A stretch of 64,000 nucleotides of DNA from Streptomyces sp. NBC_00539 (GCF_036346105.1 NZ_CP107811.1:1674001-1738000); one strand, 5' to 3'; numbered from the stretch's first letter, positions 25,376-34,066 are shown. Program-made: numbers and translations. The notes: generated by a model from the sequence alone, not told the origin.

Positions 25376-25458
25376 TGACGTACGCGCACCGCATGCGCGC
25401 CCACACCCCCCACCAGCCCTGCCCGCCCCTGCTCCGCAGACGAAGACCCGCGCCGTGA
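25366..25458 (+). CDS. Possible 30-codon Cys/His/Pro-rich ORF before the transporter genes
   Basis: ATG at 25366 opens MCVMTYAHRMRAHTPHQPCP and ends in a run of Arg and Pro. GGGAGGGG lies nearby upstream (25351-25358). It sits 30 bases before the binding-protein gene, where a leader peptide could act, but I have no independent support. Confidence 0.25.
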   Translation: MCVMTYAHRMRAHTPHQPCPPLLRRRRPAP

Positions 25459-25488
25459 CCCCACGGCGCCCCGAGAGGAAGCCCTCCC

Positions 25489-26616
25489 GTGCCTGCCACC
25501 GGTACCACCGCCCGTAAGACCCTGCGCCGCGGCGTCGTCGCCGCCGCTGCCCTGCCCCTCCTGATCGGCGCGCTCGCCTCCTGCGGCTACGGCTCCCAGG
25601 CGAAGGACGACGCCAAGCCGGCCGCCGTGCCCGCCGCGGACGCCAAGAAGCTCTCCGCCACCGAGGTGCGCATCGGGTACTTCCCGAACCTGACGCACGC
25701 CACCGCCCTGGTCGGTCTCCAGGAGGGCCTGATCGCCAAGGAGCTGGGCGGCACGGCCGTCAAGCCGCAGACCTTCAACGCCGGTCCGTCGGAGATCGAG
25801 GCCCTCAACGGCGGCTCCCTCGACATCGGCTTCATCGGCCCCTCGCCGTCGATCAACGGCTACGTGAAGTCCAAGGGCCAGAACCTCCGGATCATCTCCG
25901 GCTCCGCCTCGGGCGGCGTCAAGCTGGTCGTGAACCCGGACAAGATCAAGACCCTGGACGACCTCAAGGGCAAGAAGATCGCCACCCCGCAGAAGGGGAA
26001 CACGCAGGACGTCGCGTTCCTCAACTGGATCTCCCAGAAGGGCTGGTCGGTCGACCCCGAGTCGGGCAAGGGTGACGTCTCCGTCGTCCGCACCGACAAC
26101 AAGGTCACCCCCGACGCCTTCAAGCAGGGTTCGATCGACGGCGCCTGGGTGCCGGAGCCCACGGCCTCCAAGCTGGTCGCCGACGGCGGCTCCGTGCTCC
26201 TCGACGAGACGTCCCTGTGGCCCGACAAGAAGTTCGTGATCACCAACGTCATCGTGTCGCAGAAGTTCCTCAAGGAACACGCGGACGTGGTCGAGGCCGT
26301 GCTCAGGGGCACGGTCAAGACGAACGAGTGGATCAACGCCAACCCGGAGAAGGCGAAGGCCTCCGCCAACGCGAAGCTGGCGGCGGACGGCGGCAAGCCG
26401 CTCGACGCGAAGGTCATCGACCCGGCGTGGCCGAGCATCCTCGTCACCGACGACCCGCTGGCGGGCACCCTCAAGACGGAGTCCGACTGGGCGGTCAAGG
26501 CCAAGCTCATCGAGCAGCCCGACCTGACCGGCATCTACGACCTGACGCTCCTGAACAAGGTGCTCAAGGCCGCCGGCAAGCCCGAGGTCTCCGACGCCGG
26601 TCTCGGCGCCAAGTAA
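25489..26616 (+). CDS. ssuA: Sulfonate-type ABC transporter substrate-binding lipoprotein
   Basis: 375 residues. The signal peptide ends with the lipobox LASC in LLIGALASCGYGSQAKD, so the mature protein is a lipoprotein on the outer face of the membrane. The body is an NMT1/OpuAC-like periplasmic fold: VRIGYFPNLTHATALVGLQE, then LNGGSLDIGFIGPSPSINGY. These features match proteins binding aliphatic sulfonates, taurine or nitrate. The context in a sulfate operon favours sulfonates or sulfate esters. The GTG at 25489 has AGAGGAAG upstream at 25472-25479. The ATP-binding and permease genes follow at once. Confidence 0.85.
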   Translation: MPATGTTARKTLRRGVVAAAALPLLIGALASCGYGSQAKDDAKPAAVPAADAKKLSATEVRIGYFPNLTHATALVGLQEGLIAKELGGTAVKPQTFNAGPSEIEALNGGSLDIGFIGPSPSINGYVKSKGQNLRIISGSASGGVKLVVNPDKIKTLDDLKGKKIATPQKGNTQDVAFLNWISQKGWSVDPESGKGDVSVVRTDNKVTPDAFKQGSIDGAWVPEPTASKLVADGGSVLLDETSLWPDKKFVITNVIVSQKFLKEHADVVEAVLRGTVKTNEWINANPEKAKASANAKLAADGGKPLDAKVIDPAWPSILVTDDPLAGTLKTESDWAVKAKLIEQPDLTGIYDLTLLNKVLKAAGKPEVSDAGLGAK

Positions 26617-26650
26617 GTCCGTAACCCGAATCCCCCAGGAGGTGACGACC

Positions 26651-27442
26651 ATGGCCACCACGCTCGCCAAGGCTGCCGAGGGTGCGGTAGCGGAGCGGAC
26701 GCACGCCGCGCGCATCGAGCACGTCTCGAAGTCCTTCCCCGGCCCGGCCGGACCGCAGCTCGTCCTGGACGACATCAGCCTCGATGTCGCCCCGGGAGAG
26801 TTCGTCACCCTCCTGGGAGCCTCGGGGTGTGGCAAGTCCACCCTGCTCAACCTGGTCGCCGGACTCGACGCGCCCAGCGCGGGCAGCATCGAGACCGCCG
26901 GCCGCCCCGCCCTGATGTTCCAGGAGCACGCGCTGTTCCCCTGGCTCACGGCGGGCAAGAACATCGAACTGGCCCTGCGGCTGCGCGGGGTCGCCAAGGC
27001 CGACCGCAAGCCGGAGGCGGAGCGGCTGCTGGAGCTGGTCCGGCTCGGCGGGGCGTACGGCAAGCGGGTCCACGAGCTGTCGGGCGGCATGCGCCAGCGC
27101 GTGGCCCTGGCCCGCGCCCTGGCCCAGGACAGCCGGCTGCTGCTGATGGACGAGCCGTTCGCGGCGCTGGACGCCATCACCCGGGACGTGCTGCACGGCG
27201 AGCTGACCCGGATCTGGGAGGAGACGGGCCTGTCCGTCCTGTTCGTCACGCACAACGTCCGCGAGGCCGTGCGCCTCGCCCAGCGCGTGGTCCTGCTGTC
27301 CTCGCGGCCCGGCCGGGTCGCCGAGGAATGGACCGTGGACATCCCGCAGCCGCGCCGCATCGAGGACGCGGACGTCGCGGAGCTGTCCCTGGAGATCACT
27401 GAACACCTGCGTGGGGAGATCCGCCGCCATGGCCAGCACTGA
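26651..27442 (+). CDS. ssuB: Sulfonate-type ABC transporter ATP-binding protein
   Basis: 263 residues of the ABC ATPase fold. Walker A is GASGCGKST, the signature is LSGGMRQR, and Walker B is LLLMDEPF with a FVTHNVREAV switch histidine. The protein acts on the cytoplasmic face with the following permease. The ATG at 26651 has AGGAGG at 26637-26642 eight bases upstream; a GTG at 26642 lies inside the ribosome site. The gene overlaps the permease start by 14 bases. Family resemblance covers sulfonate, taurine and nitrate importers; the operon argues for organosulfur import. Confidence 0.9.
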   Translation: MATTLAKAAEGAVAERTHAARIEHVSKSFPGPAGPQLVLDDISLDVAPGEFVTLLGASGCGKSTLLNLVAGLDAPSAGSIETAGRPALMFQEHALFPWLTAGKNIELALRLRGVAKADRKPEAERLLELVRLGGAYGKRVHELSGGMRQRVALARALAQDSRLLLMDEPFAALDAITRDVLHGELTRIWEETGLSVLFVTHNVREAVRLAQRVVLLSSRPGRVAEEWTVDIPQPRRIEDADVAELSLEITEHLRGEIRRHGQH

Positions 27443-28319
27443 CACCGCCCCCAAGGCCAAGAGCGACGACCTGGCGGGCCTGGAGGCCGGCCTGGACGCG
27501 CTCGACGCGGTCCAGACCCACCGCACCCCGGTCCGTGAGGTCCTCCTCAAGAAGATCCTGCCGCCGGCCGTCGCCGTCGGCCTGGTCCTCGTGGTCTGGC
27601 AGGTCCTCGTCGCGGCACACGTCACCGACGAGACCAAGCTGCCCTCGCCGTCCGCGGTGTGGGACGGCGTGACCGACATGTGGCTCAAGGGCACCCTGCT
27701 GGATGTCGTCTGGACCAGCGTCTCGCGCGGTCTGCTGGGCTTCCTGCTGGCGCTGGCCATCGGCACCCCGCTCGGCCTGCTGGTCTCGCGGGTGAAGTTC
27801 GTCCGCGCCGCGATCGGCCCGATCCTGTCCGGACTCCAGTCCCTGCCCTCCGTGGCGTGGGTGCCGCCGGCGGTGATCTGGCTCGGTCTGAACGACTCGA
27901 TGATGTACGCCGTCATCCTGCTCGGTGCGGTGCCGTCCATCGCCAACGGCCTGGTGTCGGGCGTGGACCAGGTGCCGCCGCTGTTCCTGCGGGCCGGCCG
28001 CACTCTGGGCGCCACCGGGCTCAAGGGCACCTGGCACGTGGTCATGCCCGCCGCGCTGCCCGGCTACCTCGCCGGTCTCAAGCAGGGCTGGGCCTTCTCC
28101 TGGCGCTCGCTGATGGCCGCCGAGATCATCGCCTCCTCCCCCGACCTGGGCCTGGGCCTCGGCCAGTTGCTGGAGAACGGCCGGAACAACATCGACATGC
28201 CGGGCGTGTTCCTCGCGATCATCCTGATCCTCCTCGTCGGCATCGCCATCGACCTGCTGATCTTCAGCCCGGTCGAGCGGTGGGTGCTGCGCAGCCGCGG
28301 CCTGCTGGTCAAGAGCTGA
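27429..28319 (+). CDS. ssuC: Sulfonate-type ABC transporter permease
   Basis: 296 residues. A charged N-terminal segment of about 40 residues precedes the BPD-type permease fold. Membrane stretches include PPAVAVGLVLVVWQVLVAAH, then ALAIGTPLGLLVS and AIILILLVGIAIDLLIF. The coupling-loop region is RAGRTLGATGLKGTWHVVMP. The ATG at 27429 lies inside the ATP-binding gene's last codons. One permease gene is present, so it should form a homodimer. The stop is ten bases before the chelatase gene. Confidence 0.9.
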   Translation: MASTDTAPKAKSDDLAGLEAGLDALDAVQTHRTPVREVLLKKILPPAVAVGLVLVVWQVLVAAHVTDETKLPSPSAVWDGVTDMWLKGTLLDVVWTSVSRGLLGFLLALAIGTPLGLLVSRVKFVRAAIGPILSGLQSLPSVAWVPPAVIWLGLNDSMMYAVILLGAVPSIANGLVSGVDQVPPLFLRAGRTLGATGLKGTWHVVMPAALPGYLAGLKQGWAFSWRSLMAAEIIASSPDLGLGLGQLLENGRNNIDMPGVFLAIILILLVGIAIDLLIFSPVERWVLRSRGLLVKS

Positions 28320-28329
28320 GCTGAGTACC

Positions 28330-29091
28330 GTGTCCCGTTCCCCCGTACTCCTGGTCATAGCCCACGGCAGCCGCGACCCGCGGCACGCCGCGACCGTGCA
28401 CGCCCTCACCCGGCGCGCGCGGGCGCAGCGGCCCGGCCTGCGCGTGGAGACGGCGTTCCTGGACTTCAACGCCCCGTCGGTGCCGCAGGTCCTCACCCGC
28501 CTCCACCTGTCGGGGGTGCGTGAGGTCGTGGCGCTGCCGCTGCTGCTCACCCGGGCGTTCCACGCCAAGACGGACGTCCCGGCGGTGCTGGCGGAGGCCG
28601 CCACCCGCTTGCCGGGCCTCTCGGTCCGGGTCGCGGACGTCCTCGGCCCGTCGCCGCTGCTGGTCCGCGCCCTGGAGCGGCGCCTCGCGGAAGCGGGCCT
28701 CGCCCCGGCGGACCGCGCCGGCACCGGTGTGGTGCTCGCGTCCGCCGGTTCCTCAGACCCGGAGGCGATCGCAGTGATCGCTGAAATCGCGCGGGAGTGG
28801 CGGCACACCGGTTGGTGCGCCGTGCGGCCTGCGTTCGCCTCCGCTTCCCTGCCCCGTACGGAGGACGCCGTACGGGCCCTGCGCGCCGAGGGAGCACGCC
28901 GGGTGGCCGTGGCGCCGTACGTCATCGCCCCCGGCCGCCTCCCGGACCGCATCGCGGCGGGCGCGGAGGCCGCGGGCGCGGACCTCGTGTCCCCCGTCCT
29001 CGGCGCGGCTCCCGAACTGGCCCGCCTCCTCCTCCACCGCTACGACGCGGCCGCCCTGACCCCGGTCCGGGCCCCGGCCCTGTCGGCCTGA
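28330..29091 (+). CDS. Sirohydrochlorin chelatase (CbiX/SirB type)
   Basis: 253 residues made of two similar halves, as in long single-chain CbiX/SirB enzymes. The first half starts PVLLVIAHGSRDPRHAATVH, with the metal-binding His in AHGSRDPR, and contains LPLLLTRAFHAKTDVPAVLA. The second half has GVVLASAGSSDP. It inserts iron or cobalt into sirohydrochlorin. Placed last in an operon that begins with a siroheme sulfite reductase, iron insertion to make siroheme is the likely job. The GTG at 28330 starts ten bases after the permease stop. Confidence 0.87.
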   Translation: MSRSPVLLVIAHGSRDPRHAATVHALTRRARAQRPGLRVETAFLDFNAPSVPQVLTRLHLSGVREVVALPLLLTRAFHAKTDVPAVLAEAATRLPGLSVRVADVLGPSPLLVRALERRLAEAGLAPADRAGTGVVLASAGSSDPEAIAVIAEIAREWRHTGWCAVRPAFASASLPRTEDAVRALRAEGARRVAVAPYVIAPGRLPDRIAAGAEAAGADLVSPVLGAAPELARLLLHRYDAAALTPVRAPALSA

Positions 29092-29126
29092 ACGCCCCCG
29101 GCCGGCCGGGCGCACCCCGGCCCGCC

Positions 29127-29183
29127 CGGCGCTTGAGGGCACGGGCGCGGAGCCCACGTACGGGGTCCGGGGCGGAGCCCCGG
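29127..29183. repeat. Second copy of the Streptomyces-type intergenic repeat
   Basis: CGGCGCTTGAGG at 29127-29138 and GGGGTCCGGGGCGGAGCCCC at 29162-29181 match parts of the element at 3231-3323. The second half can fold as a hairpin. It lies 35 bases after the end of the sulfate operon, so it may serve as its terminator. Confidence 0.6.
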
Positions 29184-29238
29184 TGAACGGAGGAAGGGCG
29201 GGTCGGGGAGCAGCCCCGCGCAGCGGCCACCCCGCACC

Positions 29239-29274
29239 GGCACGGGCACCGGCACCGGCACCGGCACCGGCACC
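29239..29274. repeat. Six-base tandem repeat (GGCACC) x6
   Basis: Six head-to-tail GGCACS units (the first is GGCACG) lie just beyond the stop of the ketopantoate-reductase-like gene. Such hexamer runs can expand or shrink by slippage. Confidence 0.85.
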
Positions 29275-29280
29275 CGGCCG

Positions 29281-30282
29281 CTACCCCCGGGCAACCGCCT
29301 CGTCGGCCAAGGCCGTCAGGTCCAGGGCCGCCATCGCCCCCGGCGGCAACCCCTCCCGCGCGAAGATGTTCGCCGCGTGCCGCAGCGTCTCGTTGACCGG
29401 CGTCGCCACCCCGTGCAGCCGACCCAGCAGGCAGATCTCCCCGTTGAGGTAGTCCGCCTCCACCGACCCCGTCCCGCGCGCCAGGCTCTGCCACGACGAC
29501 CCGCCCCGCACCCCCGCCGGCTGCTCGACCTTCCCGTCCCGCGCCGCCGACTGCTCGGCGTCGGAGGCGTAGCCGATCCCGGCGGCGGCGAACACCGCCT
29601 TGCCCTCGCGGATCGCCCTGAGCAGCAGCGCCGCCTTCGCCGGATCCGGTTCCGGCCCCGTCGTCGCCTGGATCGCATTGCCCAGGTTCCCCAGCAGCTT
29701 CGCGTACTTCCACCGCATCACGTCCTCGACGACCGGCGCCCCGAAGCCCGCCTTCTCCAGGTCGGCGGCGATCGCCCGCGCCCGGGCGTCGCTCCCCCCG
29801 GCCGCGCGGCCCAGGTGCAGGATGCCGGTCAGCGGTGCGCACAGTGCCGAGACCGCACCCGGCTCCAGGAAGGTGGCGGGGAGCCAGACGCAGACCCCGT
29901 ACACGCGCGCGAAGCGCCGCAGGGCCAGCCGTTCGCTCTCCACGCCGTTCTGGAGGCACAGCACCGGCAGGCGCTGCGCGGCCGTGCCGCCGCCCGCGAC
30001 CTCCGCGTCGCCCCACGCGTCCAGCGCCGCGATCGCGTCCTGGGTCTTCACGGTGAGCAGCAGCACGTCGTCCGGCCGCAGTTCGCCCAGCTCCGCCGGG
30101 CCGGTGACGACGGGCAGCCGGTGGACCCGCTCACCCCCGGCCGTCGTGAGCCGCAGCCCGTCCGCCGCGAGGGCCTGGGCGTGCGCGCCCCGGGCGACGA
30201 GGACGACGTCCAGGCTCGCTTCCGCGAGCCGCCCGCCGATGGTCGCGCCGATCGCCCCGGCGCCGATGATGATGTACCGCAT
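29281..30282 (-). CDS. Ketopantoate reductase-like protein (2-dehydropantoate 2-reductase family)
   Basis: 333 residues. The N-terminal Rossmann motif IIIGAGAIGATIGGRLAEA binds NADPH. VKTQDAIAALDAWG and CLQNGVESE are family stretches, and RWKYAKLLGNLGNAI carries the catalytic Lys. The C-terminal helical domain closes over the substrate. True PanE makes pantoate for coenzyme A; streptomycetes carry several homologues, so the substrate here is not certain. The ATG at 30280-30282 was chosen because the Rossmann strand begins directly after it; a start at 30300 would add six residues. No pantothenate gene is nearby. Confidence 0.8.
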   Translation of the reverse strand: MRYIIIGAGAIGATIGGRLAEASLDVVLVARGAHAQALAADGLRLTTAGGERVHRLPVVTGPAELGELRPDDVLLLTVKTQDAIAALDAWGDAEVAGGGTAAQRLPVLCLQNGVESERLALRRFARVYGVCVWLPATFLEPGAVSALCAPLTGILHLGRAAGGSDARARAIAADLEKAGFGAPVVEDVMRWKYAKLLGNLGNAIQATTGPEPDPAKAALLLRAIREGKAVFAAAGIGYASDAEQSAARDGKVEQPAGVRGGSSWQSLARGTGSVEADYLNGEICLLGRLHGVATPVNETLRHAANIFAREGLPPGAMAALDLTALADEAVARG

Positions 30283-30346
30283 GCCCCGAGCCTGGCACAT
30301 CCCCCTCCCGGCGCCGGGAGGGGGGGCTCCGGCCGCGCCGGCCGTG

Positions 30347-30913
30347 TCAGTCCCGGGTCAACTCGACCAGCTTGACGACGGTGTTCCAGTTGCGGGTCGT
30401 CGCGTCGAGGCCCTTGAGGAGGGCCGGTCTGTGGAGCACCTCGCCCAGTTTGGAGACGCCGAGGCCGCCCGGTGCGTAGAGGTAGACCACGCGGTCGCCG
30501 AGGCGGAACTCCTCGGGGAGGAAGGCCCGCGCGTCGATGGCCGCGTAGCGCTCCGGGGAGGGCTGCGCGGAGAGGAACGTGACGTGCAGCTGCCTGCCTT
30601 CGAGTTCGGCCGCGGGGAACGGGCAGGCTTCGGCCACGGCGCGCAGGTGGGGGCCGTCCACGACGAGGCAGGGGACGGGGAAGCCGAAGTGCGCCTCGAT
30701 GGCCGCCTCCAGCCGGCGGGCGAGCGCGTCGGGATCCTGTTCCGTACTGCTGAACACGGCATTGCCGCTCTGGAGGTACGTCCGTACGTCGTCGAGGCCG
30801 AGCTGCTCCATCACGGCGCGCAGCTCGGCCATCGGGACCTTCTTGCTCCCGCCGACGTTGATTCCGCGCAGCAGGGCGGCGTAGGTCGTGCGGGCTGTGG
30901 GCTGAGGGCTCAT
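30347..30913 (-). CDS. DUF1697 family protein
   Basis: 188 residues. The family start is TTYAALLRGINVGGSKKVPM, then AELRAVMEQLGLDDVRTYLQ and SGNAVFSS. The C-terminus has RNWNTVVKLVELTRD, also conserved. No function is established for DUF1697 to my knowledge. No signal peptide or membrane helix is seen, so it should be cytoplasmic. The ATG at 30911-30913 gives the usual family length; an upstream ATG would add 37 Arg/Pro-rich residues and is unlikely. It lies 64 bases upstream of the ketopantoate-reductase-like gene on the same strand and may be co-transcribed with it. Confidence 0.85.
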   Translation of the reverse strand: MSPQPTARTTYAALLRGINVGGSKKVPMAELRAVMEQLGLDDVRTYLQSGNAVFSSTEQDPDALARRLEAAIEAHFGFPVPCLVVDGPHLRAVAEACPFPAAELEGRQLHVTFLSAQPSPERYAAIDARAFLPEEFRLGDRVVYLYAPGGLGVSKLGEVLHRPALLKGLDATTRNWNTVVKLVELTRD

Positions 30914-30980
30914 GTCCCGAACGATAGGGCGCCCCACTGACGGTGCCGGCGGGCGGCGCGGACGGGAGCGGCACGGCGCG

Positions 30981-32183
30981 TCAGGGCAGCTCGGCCTCGA
31001 TGAGGTCGGCGGCCTGCCGGGCACCGCCCTCGCCGGCCATCTGCGCGCGGATGGCCTCGGCGCGTGCGGCGACCTCGGGATCGCCGACGAGGGAGAGGAC
31101 GGCGTCGCGCAGGGTAGGGGCGTCGGCCTCGTCCATCGGGACGTGCCGGGCGATGCCCAGTCCCTGGAGCATGTCGGCGTTGCCGAACTGGTCGACGGCC
31201 TGGGGGACGGCGACCATGGGGGTGCCCGTCGCCATGCCCTCCTGGCTGCCGCCGGCGCCCGCGTGGGTGATGAAGGCGTCGGCCTGCCGCAGGATGTCCA
31301 GCTGGGGGACCCAGCGGTGGACTTCGACGTTGGCGGGGATCTCGCCGAGTTCGGCCTCGTCGGTGAACTTGCCGATCTGGAGGACCACGTGCCAGTCGGG
31401 CAGCTCCGCGAAGGCGTCCATGCAGGCGCGGTAGAAAGCGGGGAGCTTGGTGAAGGTGGAGCCCATGGAGACCAGGACCACCTTCTTTCCCTCGGCGGCG
31501 GCCGGCCGCCGCCAGGTTCCCTGGGTGGCGCCGCGGTCGGCCTGGCAGGTGCCGACGAAGGTGTGGACGGACTCGTCCACGCGGTCGGCGTGCGGCTGGA
31601 GGGCCTTCGGGATCAGCACGATGCTGCGGCGGGGCCGGCCCACCACGCGGTCGGGGTCGTCCTCCATGCCGTTCTCGTCCAGCCAGGCCCGGAAGCGCGC
31701 GTAGTAGGCCCGGCCGCGCTCGGTGGCGCGCAGCTGCTCCTTCATCGGCGCGGCGACCTCCTCCTCGTAGCCGGTCCAGGCGACCAGGTTCGGGGAGAGG
31801 GAGACGTCGGGGACGCCCCAGCGGCGGGCGAGGACGACCGCCGGGTAGGCGGTGATGTCGTGGATGACGAGGTCCGGCTCGTCGCCCTCGAAGGCGGCGG
31901 CGAGTTGGGGCAGTGCCTGGACGGCGTCTTCGAGGAAGGGTTCGAGGTGGTCGATGAGTTCGGTGCCCCACGCCTCGGGTTCGTCGTCGGTGGGCAGCGT
32001 CGAGCGCCAGACGACGGGGGTGGCGCCGGTTTCGGCGACCTTGTCGGCGAAGGGGGCGGGAATGGCGTAGCTGACGCGGTGACCGCGGGCGACGAGTTCC
32101 CGGATCACTTCGATGCTCGGGTTCACATGCCCGTGGGCTGCGATGGAGAACATGGCGATGTGTGCGGGCTTGGCTGTGGTCAC
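30981..32183 (-). CDS. OleD/Mgt-like macrolide glycosyltransferase
   Basis: 400 residues, closely resembling the OleD/MgtA group of GT1 (GT-B fold) enzymes. Matches include [34 protein letters not shown] and [20 protein letters not shown] (the UDP-sugar motif), then [19 protein letters not shown]. Members glucosylate macrolides such as oleandomycin or erythromycin in the cytoplasm, inactivating them. The acceptor here is inferred from homology alone. The GTG at 32181-32183 gives an N-terminus like OleD ([12 protein letters not shown]); an ATG at 32195 adds four residues. A palindromic operator sits just upstream, so repression relieved by antibiotic is likely. No macrolide pathway genes are in view. 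Confidence 0.9.
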   Translation of the reverse strand: MTTAKPAHIAMFSIAAHGHVNPSIEVIRELVARGHRVSYAIPAPFADKVAETGATPVVWRSTLPTDDEPEAWGTELIDHLEPFLEDAVQALPQLAAAFEGDEPDLVIHDITAYPAVVLARRWGVPDVSLSPNLVAWTGYEEEVAAPMKEQLRATERGRAYYARFRAWLDENGMEDDPDRVVGRPRRSIVLIPKALQPHADRVDESVHTFVGTCQADRGATQGTWRRPAAAEGKKVVLVSMGSTFTKLPAFYRACMDAFAELPDWHVVLQIGKFTDEAELGEIPANVEVHRWVPQLDILRQADAFITHAGAGGSQEGMATGTPMVAVPQAVDQFGNADMLQGLGIARHVPMDEADAPTLRDAVLSLVGDPEVAARAEAIRAQMAGEGGARQAADLIEAELP

Positions 32184-32196
32184 GAGCCCGACCATA

Positions 32197-32215
32197 ACGA
32201 GACGATACGTCTCGT
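32197..32215. promoter_or_regulatory. Operator-like palindrome before the glycosyltransferase
   Basis: ACGAGACG-ATA-CGTCTCGT has perfect eight-base arms. It lies 13-32 bases upstream of the GTG start, on top of the likely promoter or 5' end. The form is typical of TetR-family sites, but no TetR gene is in the window. Confidence 0.65.
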
Positions 32216-32250
32216 GCAAACGGATTCACTCCGACGTGTGAGCCGCCCTG

Positions 32251-32286
32251 CCGGCCGTCCCACTGGCCGTCCCACCGGCCGTCCCG
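32251..32286. repeat. 12-bp tandem repeat x3 between glycosyltransferase and kinase
   Basis: CCGGCCGTCCCA, CTGGCCGTCCCA and CCGGCCGTCCCG are consecutive 12-bp units in the divergent intergenic region. They probably arose by slippage. Confidence 0.7.
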
Positions 32287-32391
32287 GACCACACGGTGAC
32301 GGCGGGTCAGGCCGGCCACCGGCGGGGATGGCAGACTGGCCGGGACGTGGTGGCAGGGGACGATCCGGACAGGGACGGGCGGGACGGCGGC

Positions 32392-33243
32392 ATGGACGAG
32401 GCGCGGGCCAGGGACGTACTGGCGGCGGCGGGGGTCGCCGGCGTGGCCGAACTGCTGGCCTTCGGCGAGAACGCCGTCTTCGTGGCCGGTGACCTGGTGG
32501 TGAAGGTGGGCCGGGAGGCGGCGCTGCTGGAGCGGGCCGAGCGGGAGGTGGCGGTCGCGGACTGGCTCGCCGCGAGCGGGGTTCCCGCGGTCCGGGCGGC
32601 CGAGCCCGGGGCCCGGCTGGTGGACGGGCACCCGGTGACGGTGTGGCACCGCCTCCCGCCGGCGGTCCGCCCGGCGGCCCCGCACGACCTGGCGCTCCTC
32701 CTGCGGCGGATCCACGCCCTGCCCGCACCGCCGTTCGCGATGCCGGCGCGGGACCTGCTGGGCGGGGTCGAACGCTGGCTCCGGCTCGCCGGTGACGCCG
32801 TCGACCCGGCCGACGCGGCCTACTTGCGGGCCCGGCGCGACGCCTACGCCGGTCAGGTGGCCGCGCTGACCCCCCACCTGCCGCCCGGGCCGATCCACGG
32901 CGACGCCCTGCCCCGCAACGTGCACGTCGGGCCGGACGGGCCGGTCCTGGTGGACCTGGAGACCGTATCGGCCGACCTGCGCGAGCACGACCTGGTGGTG
33001 ATGGCGCTCTCCCGCGACCGGTACGGGCTGCCCGACCGGTCGTACGAGGAGTTCGTGACGGCGTACGGGTGGGACGTGCGCGAGTGGCCCGGCTGCGCGG
33101 TGCTGCGCGGCGCGCGCGAGACGGCGAGCTGCGCATGGGTCGCCCAGCACACCCCGGCCTCCCCGGCGGCCCGCGCGGAGTTCCACCGCCGCGTCACCTC
33201 GCTCCGCGACGGCGACACCGAAACCCGCTGGCACCCCTTCTGA
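32392..33243 (+). CDS. Aminoglycoside phosphotransferase (APH) family kinase
   Basis: 283 residues with the APH/choline-kinase fold. The catalytic loop is PIHGDALPRNVHV (HGDxxxxN) and the metal-binding Asp follows in VLVDLETVSADLREHDLVVM. The nucleotide-binding Lys is in FVAGDLVVKVGREAALLER. The family includes antibiotic kinases and many unrelated small-molecule kinases, so the substrate is not known. The ATG at 32392 was chosen because homology begins there. Its start is 208 bases from the divergent glycosyltransferase, so a joint defence role is possible but unproven. Confidence 0.8.
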   Translation: MDEARARDVLAAAGVAGVAELLAFGENAVFVAGDLVVKVGREAALLERAEREVAVADWLAASGVPAVRAAEPGARLVDGHPVTVWHRLPPAVRPAAPHDLALLLRRIHALPAPPFAMPARDLLGGVERWLRLAGDAVDPADAAYLRARRDAYAGQVAALTPHLPPGPIHGDALPRNVHVGPDGPVLVDLETVSADLREHDLVVMALSRDRYGLPDRSYEEFVTAYGWDVREWPGCAVLRGARETASCAWVAQHTPASPAARAEFHRRVTSLRDGDTETRWHPF

Positions 33244-33277
33244 TCCCACCCGGCCCCCGCGGACGCACCTTCGGGGC

Positions 33278-34003
33278 TCAGGCCCCGGCCGCCACGAGCC
33301 CCCGAAGGGGCCACGCCGTGTCGATGACGGCGTCCGGGCTGCCCTGGCCCCGCAGGTACGACTGGAAGTCCCGGGCCCAGCGGGCGTGCCAAGCGCCCTG
33401 GCGGTCATGCAGGTCCGACGGGCTGAGTGCGGCCACCTCCGGATGCCGGGCGGCTATCGCCCGCGCGACCTGGACCGCCGCCAGCGCGTCCGCCCCCGCG
33501 TCGTGCGCGGCGTCGAGGACGACCCCGTACACCCCGCACACCGCCTCCAGGGTCCGCTTCCCGCGGCGGTAGCGGTCCACGGCCCGGTCGATGGTCAGCG
33601 GGTCCACCACCGGCCCCGTCCGCGCCCCGCCCAGCCTGTCCGCCAGGGACGGCAGCCCGTGCCGGGCCAACTCCGCCGTCAGCAGCGTCAGATCGAAGGC
33701 GGCGTTGTACGCGACGACCACCGAACCGCGCAGCCAGTGATCCGTCAGGACGGCCGCCACCTCGTCGGTGACCTGCCGTACCGGCCGGCCGTCCGCGACG
33801 GCCCGCGCCGTGCTGATGCCGTGGATCGCCGAGGCCTGTTCCGGGATGGGTATCCCCGGGTCCGCGAGCCAGGCACGCCGTTCCCGCACCTCGTCGCCGT
33901 GCACCTCGACCACCGCGGCCGTCACGATCCGGGACTCCCCCGGCTCCGTGCCCGTCGTCTCCAGATCGAATCCGACCAGCGCTCCCCCGTGCCACGCCGC
34001 CAT
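33278..34003 (-). CDS. 3'-5' exonuclease, DEDDh family (DnaQ/epsilon-like)
   Basis: 241 residues. The exonuclease motif I is VGFDLETTGTEP (DE), motif II is YNAAFDLTLL, and motif III is HDAGADALA (H-x4-D). These give the four acidic ligands for two metal ions and the catalytic His. Such proteins trim 3' ends in DNA or RNA, and short free-standing forms occur in many actinomycetes. The ATG at 34001-34003 has GGGAGGGACG upstream, better than the ATG at 34060. The C-terminal 60 residues are helical and not part of the catalytic core. The substrate is unknown. Confidence 0.85.
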   Translation of the reverse strand: MAAWHGGALVGFDLETTGTEPGESRIVTAAVVEVHGDEVRERRAWLADPGIPIPEQASAIHGISTARAVADGRPVRQVTDEVAAVLTDHWLRGSVVVAYNAAFDLTLLTAELARHGLPSLADRLGGARTGPVVDPLTIDRAVDRYRRGKRTLEAVCGVYGVVLDAAHDAGADALAAVQVARAIAARHPEVAALSPSDLHDRQGAWHARWARDFQSYLRGQGSPDAVIDTAWPLRGLVAAGA

Positions 34004-34066
34004 GGCGTCCCTCCCCCGTACAGACTTCCGGTCAACGACTTTCAGCCTGCCATGGGGCACTGACAG

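Noticed and set aside
32392-33243. A named aminoglycoside-resistance gene
   Set aside because: The kinase motifs are present, but APH-fold proteins have many substrates and nothing ties this one to a drug.
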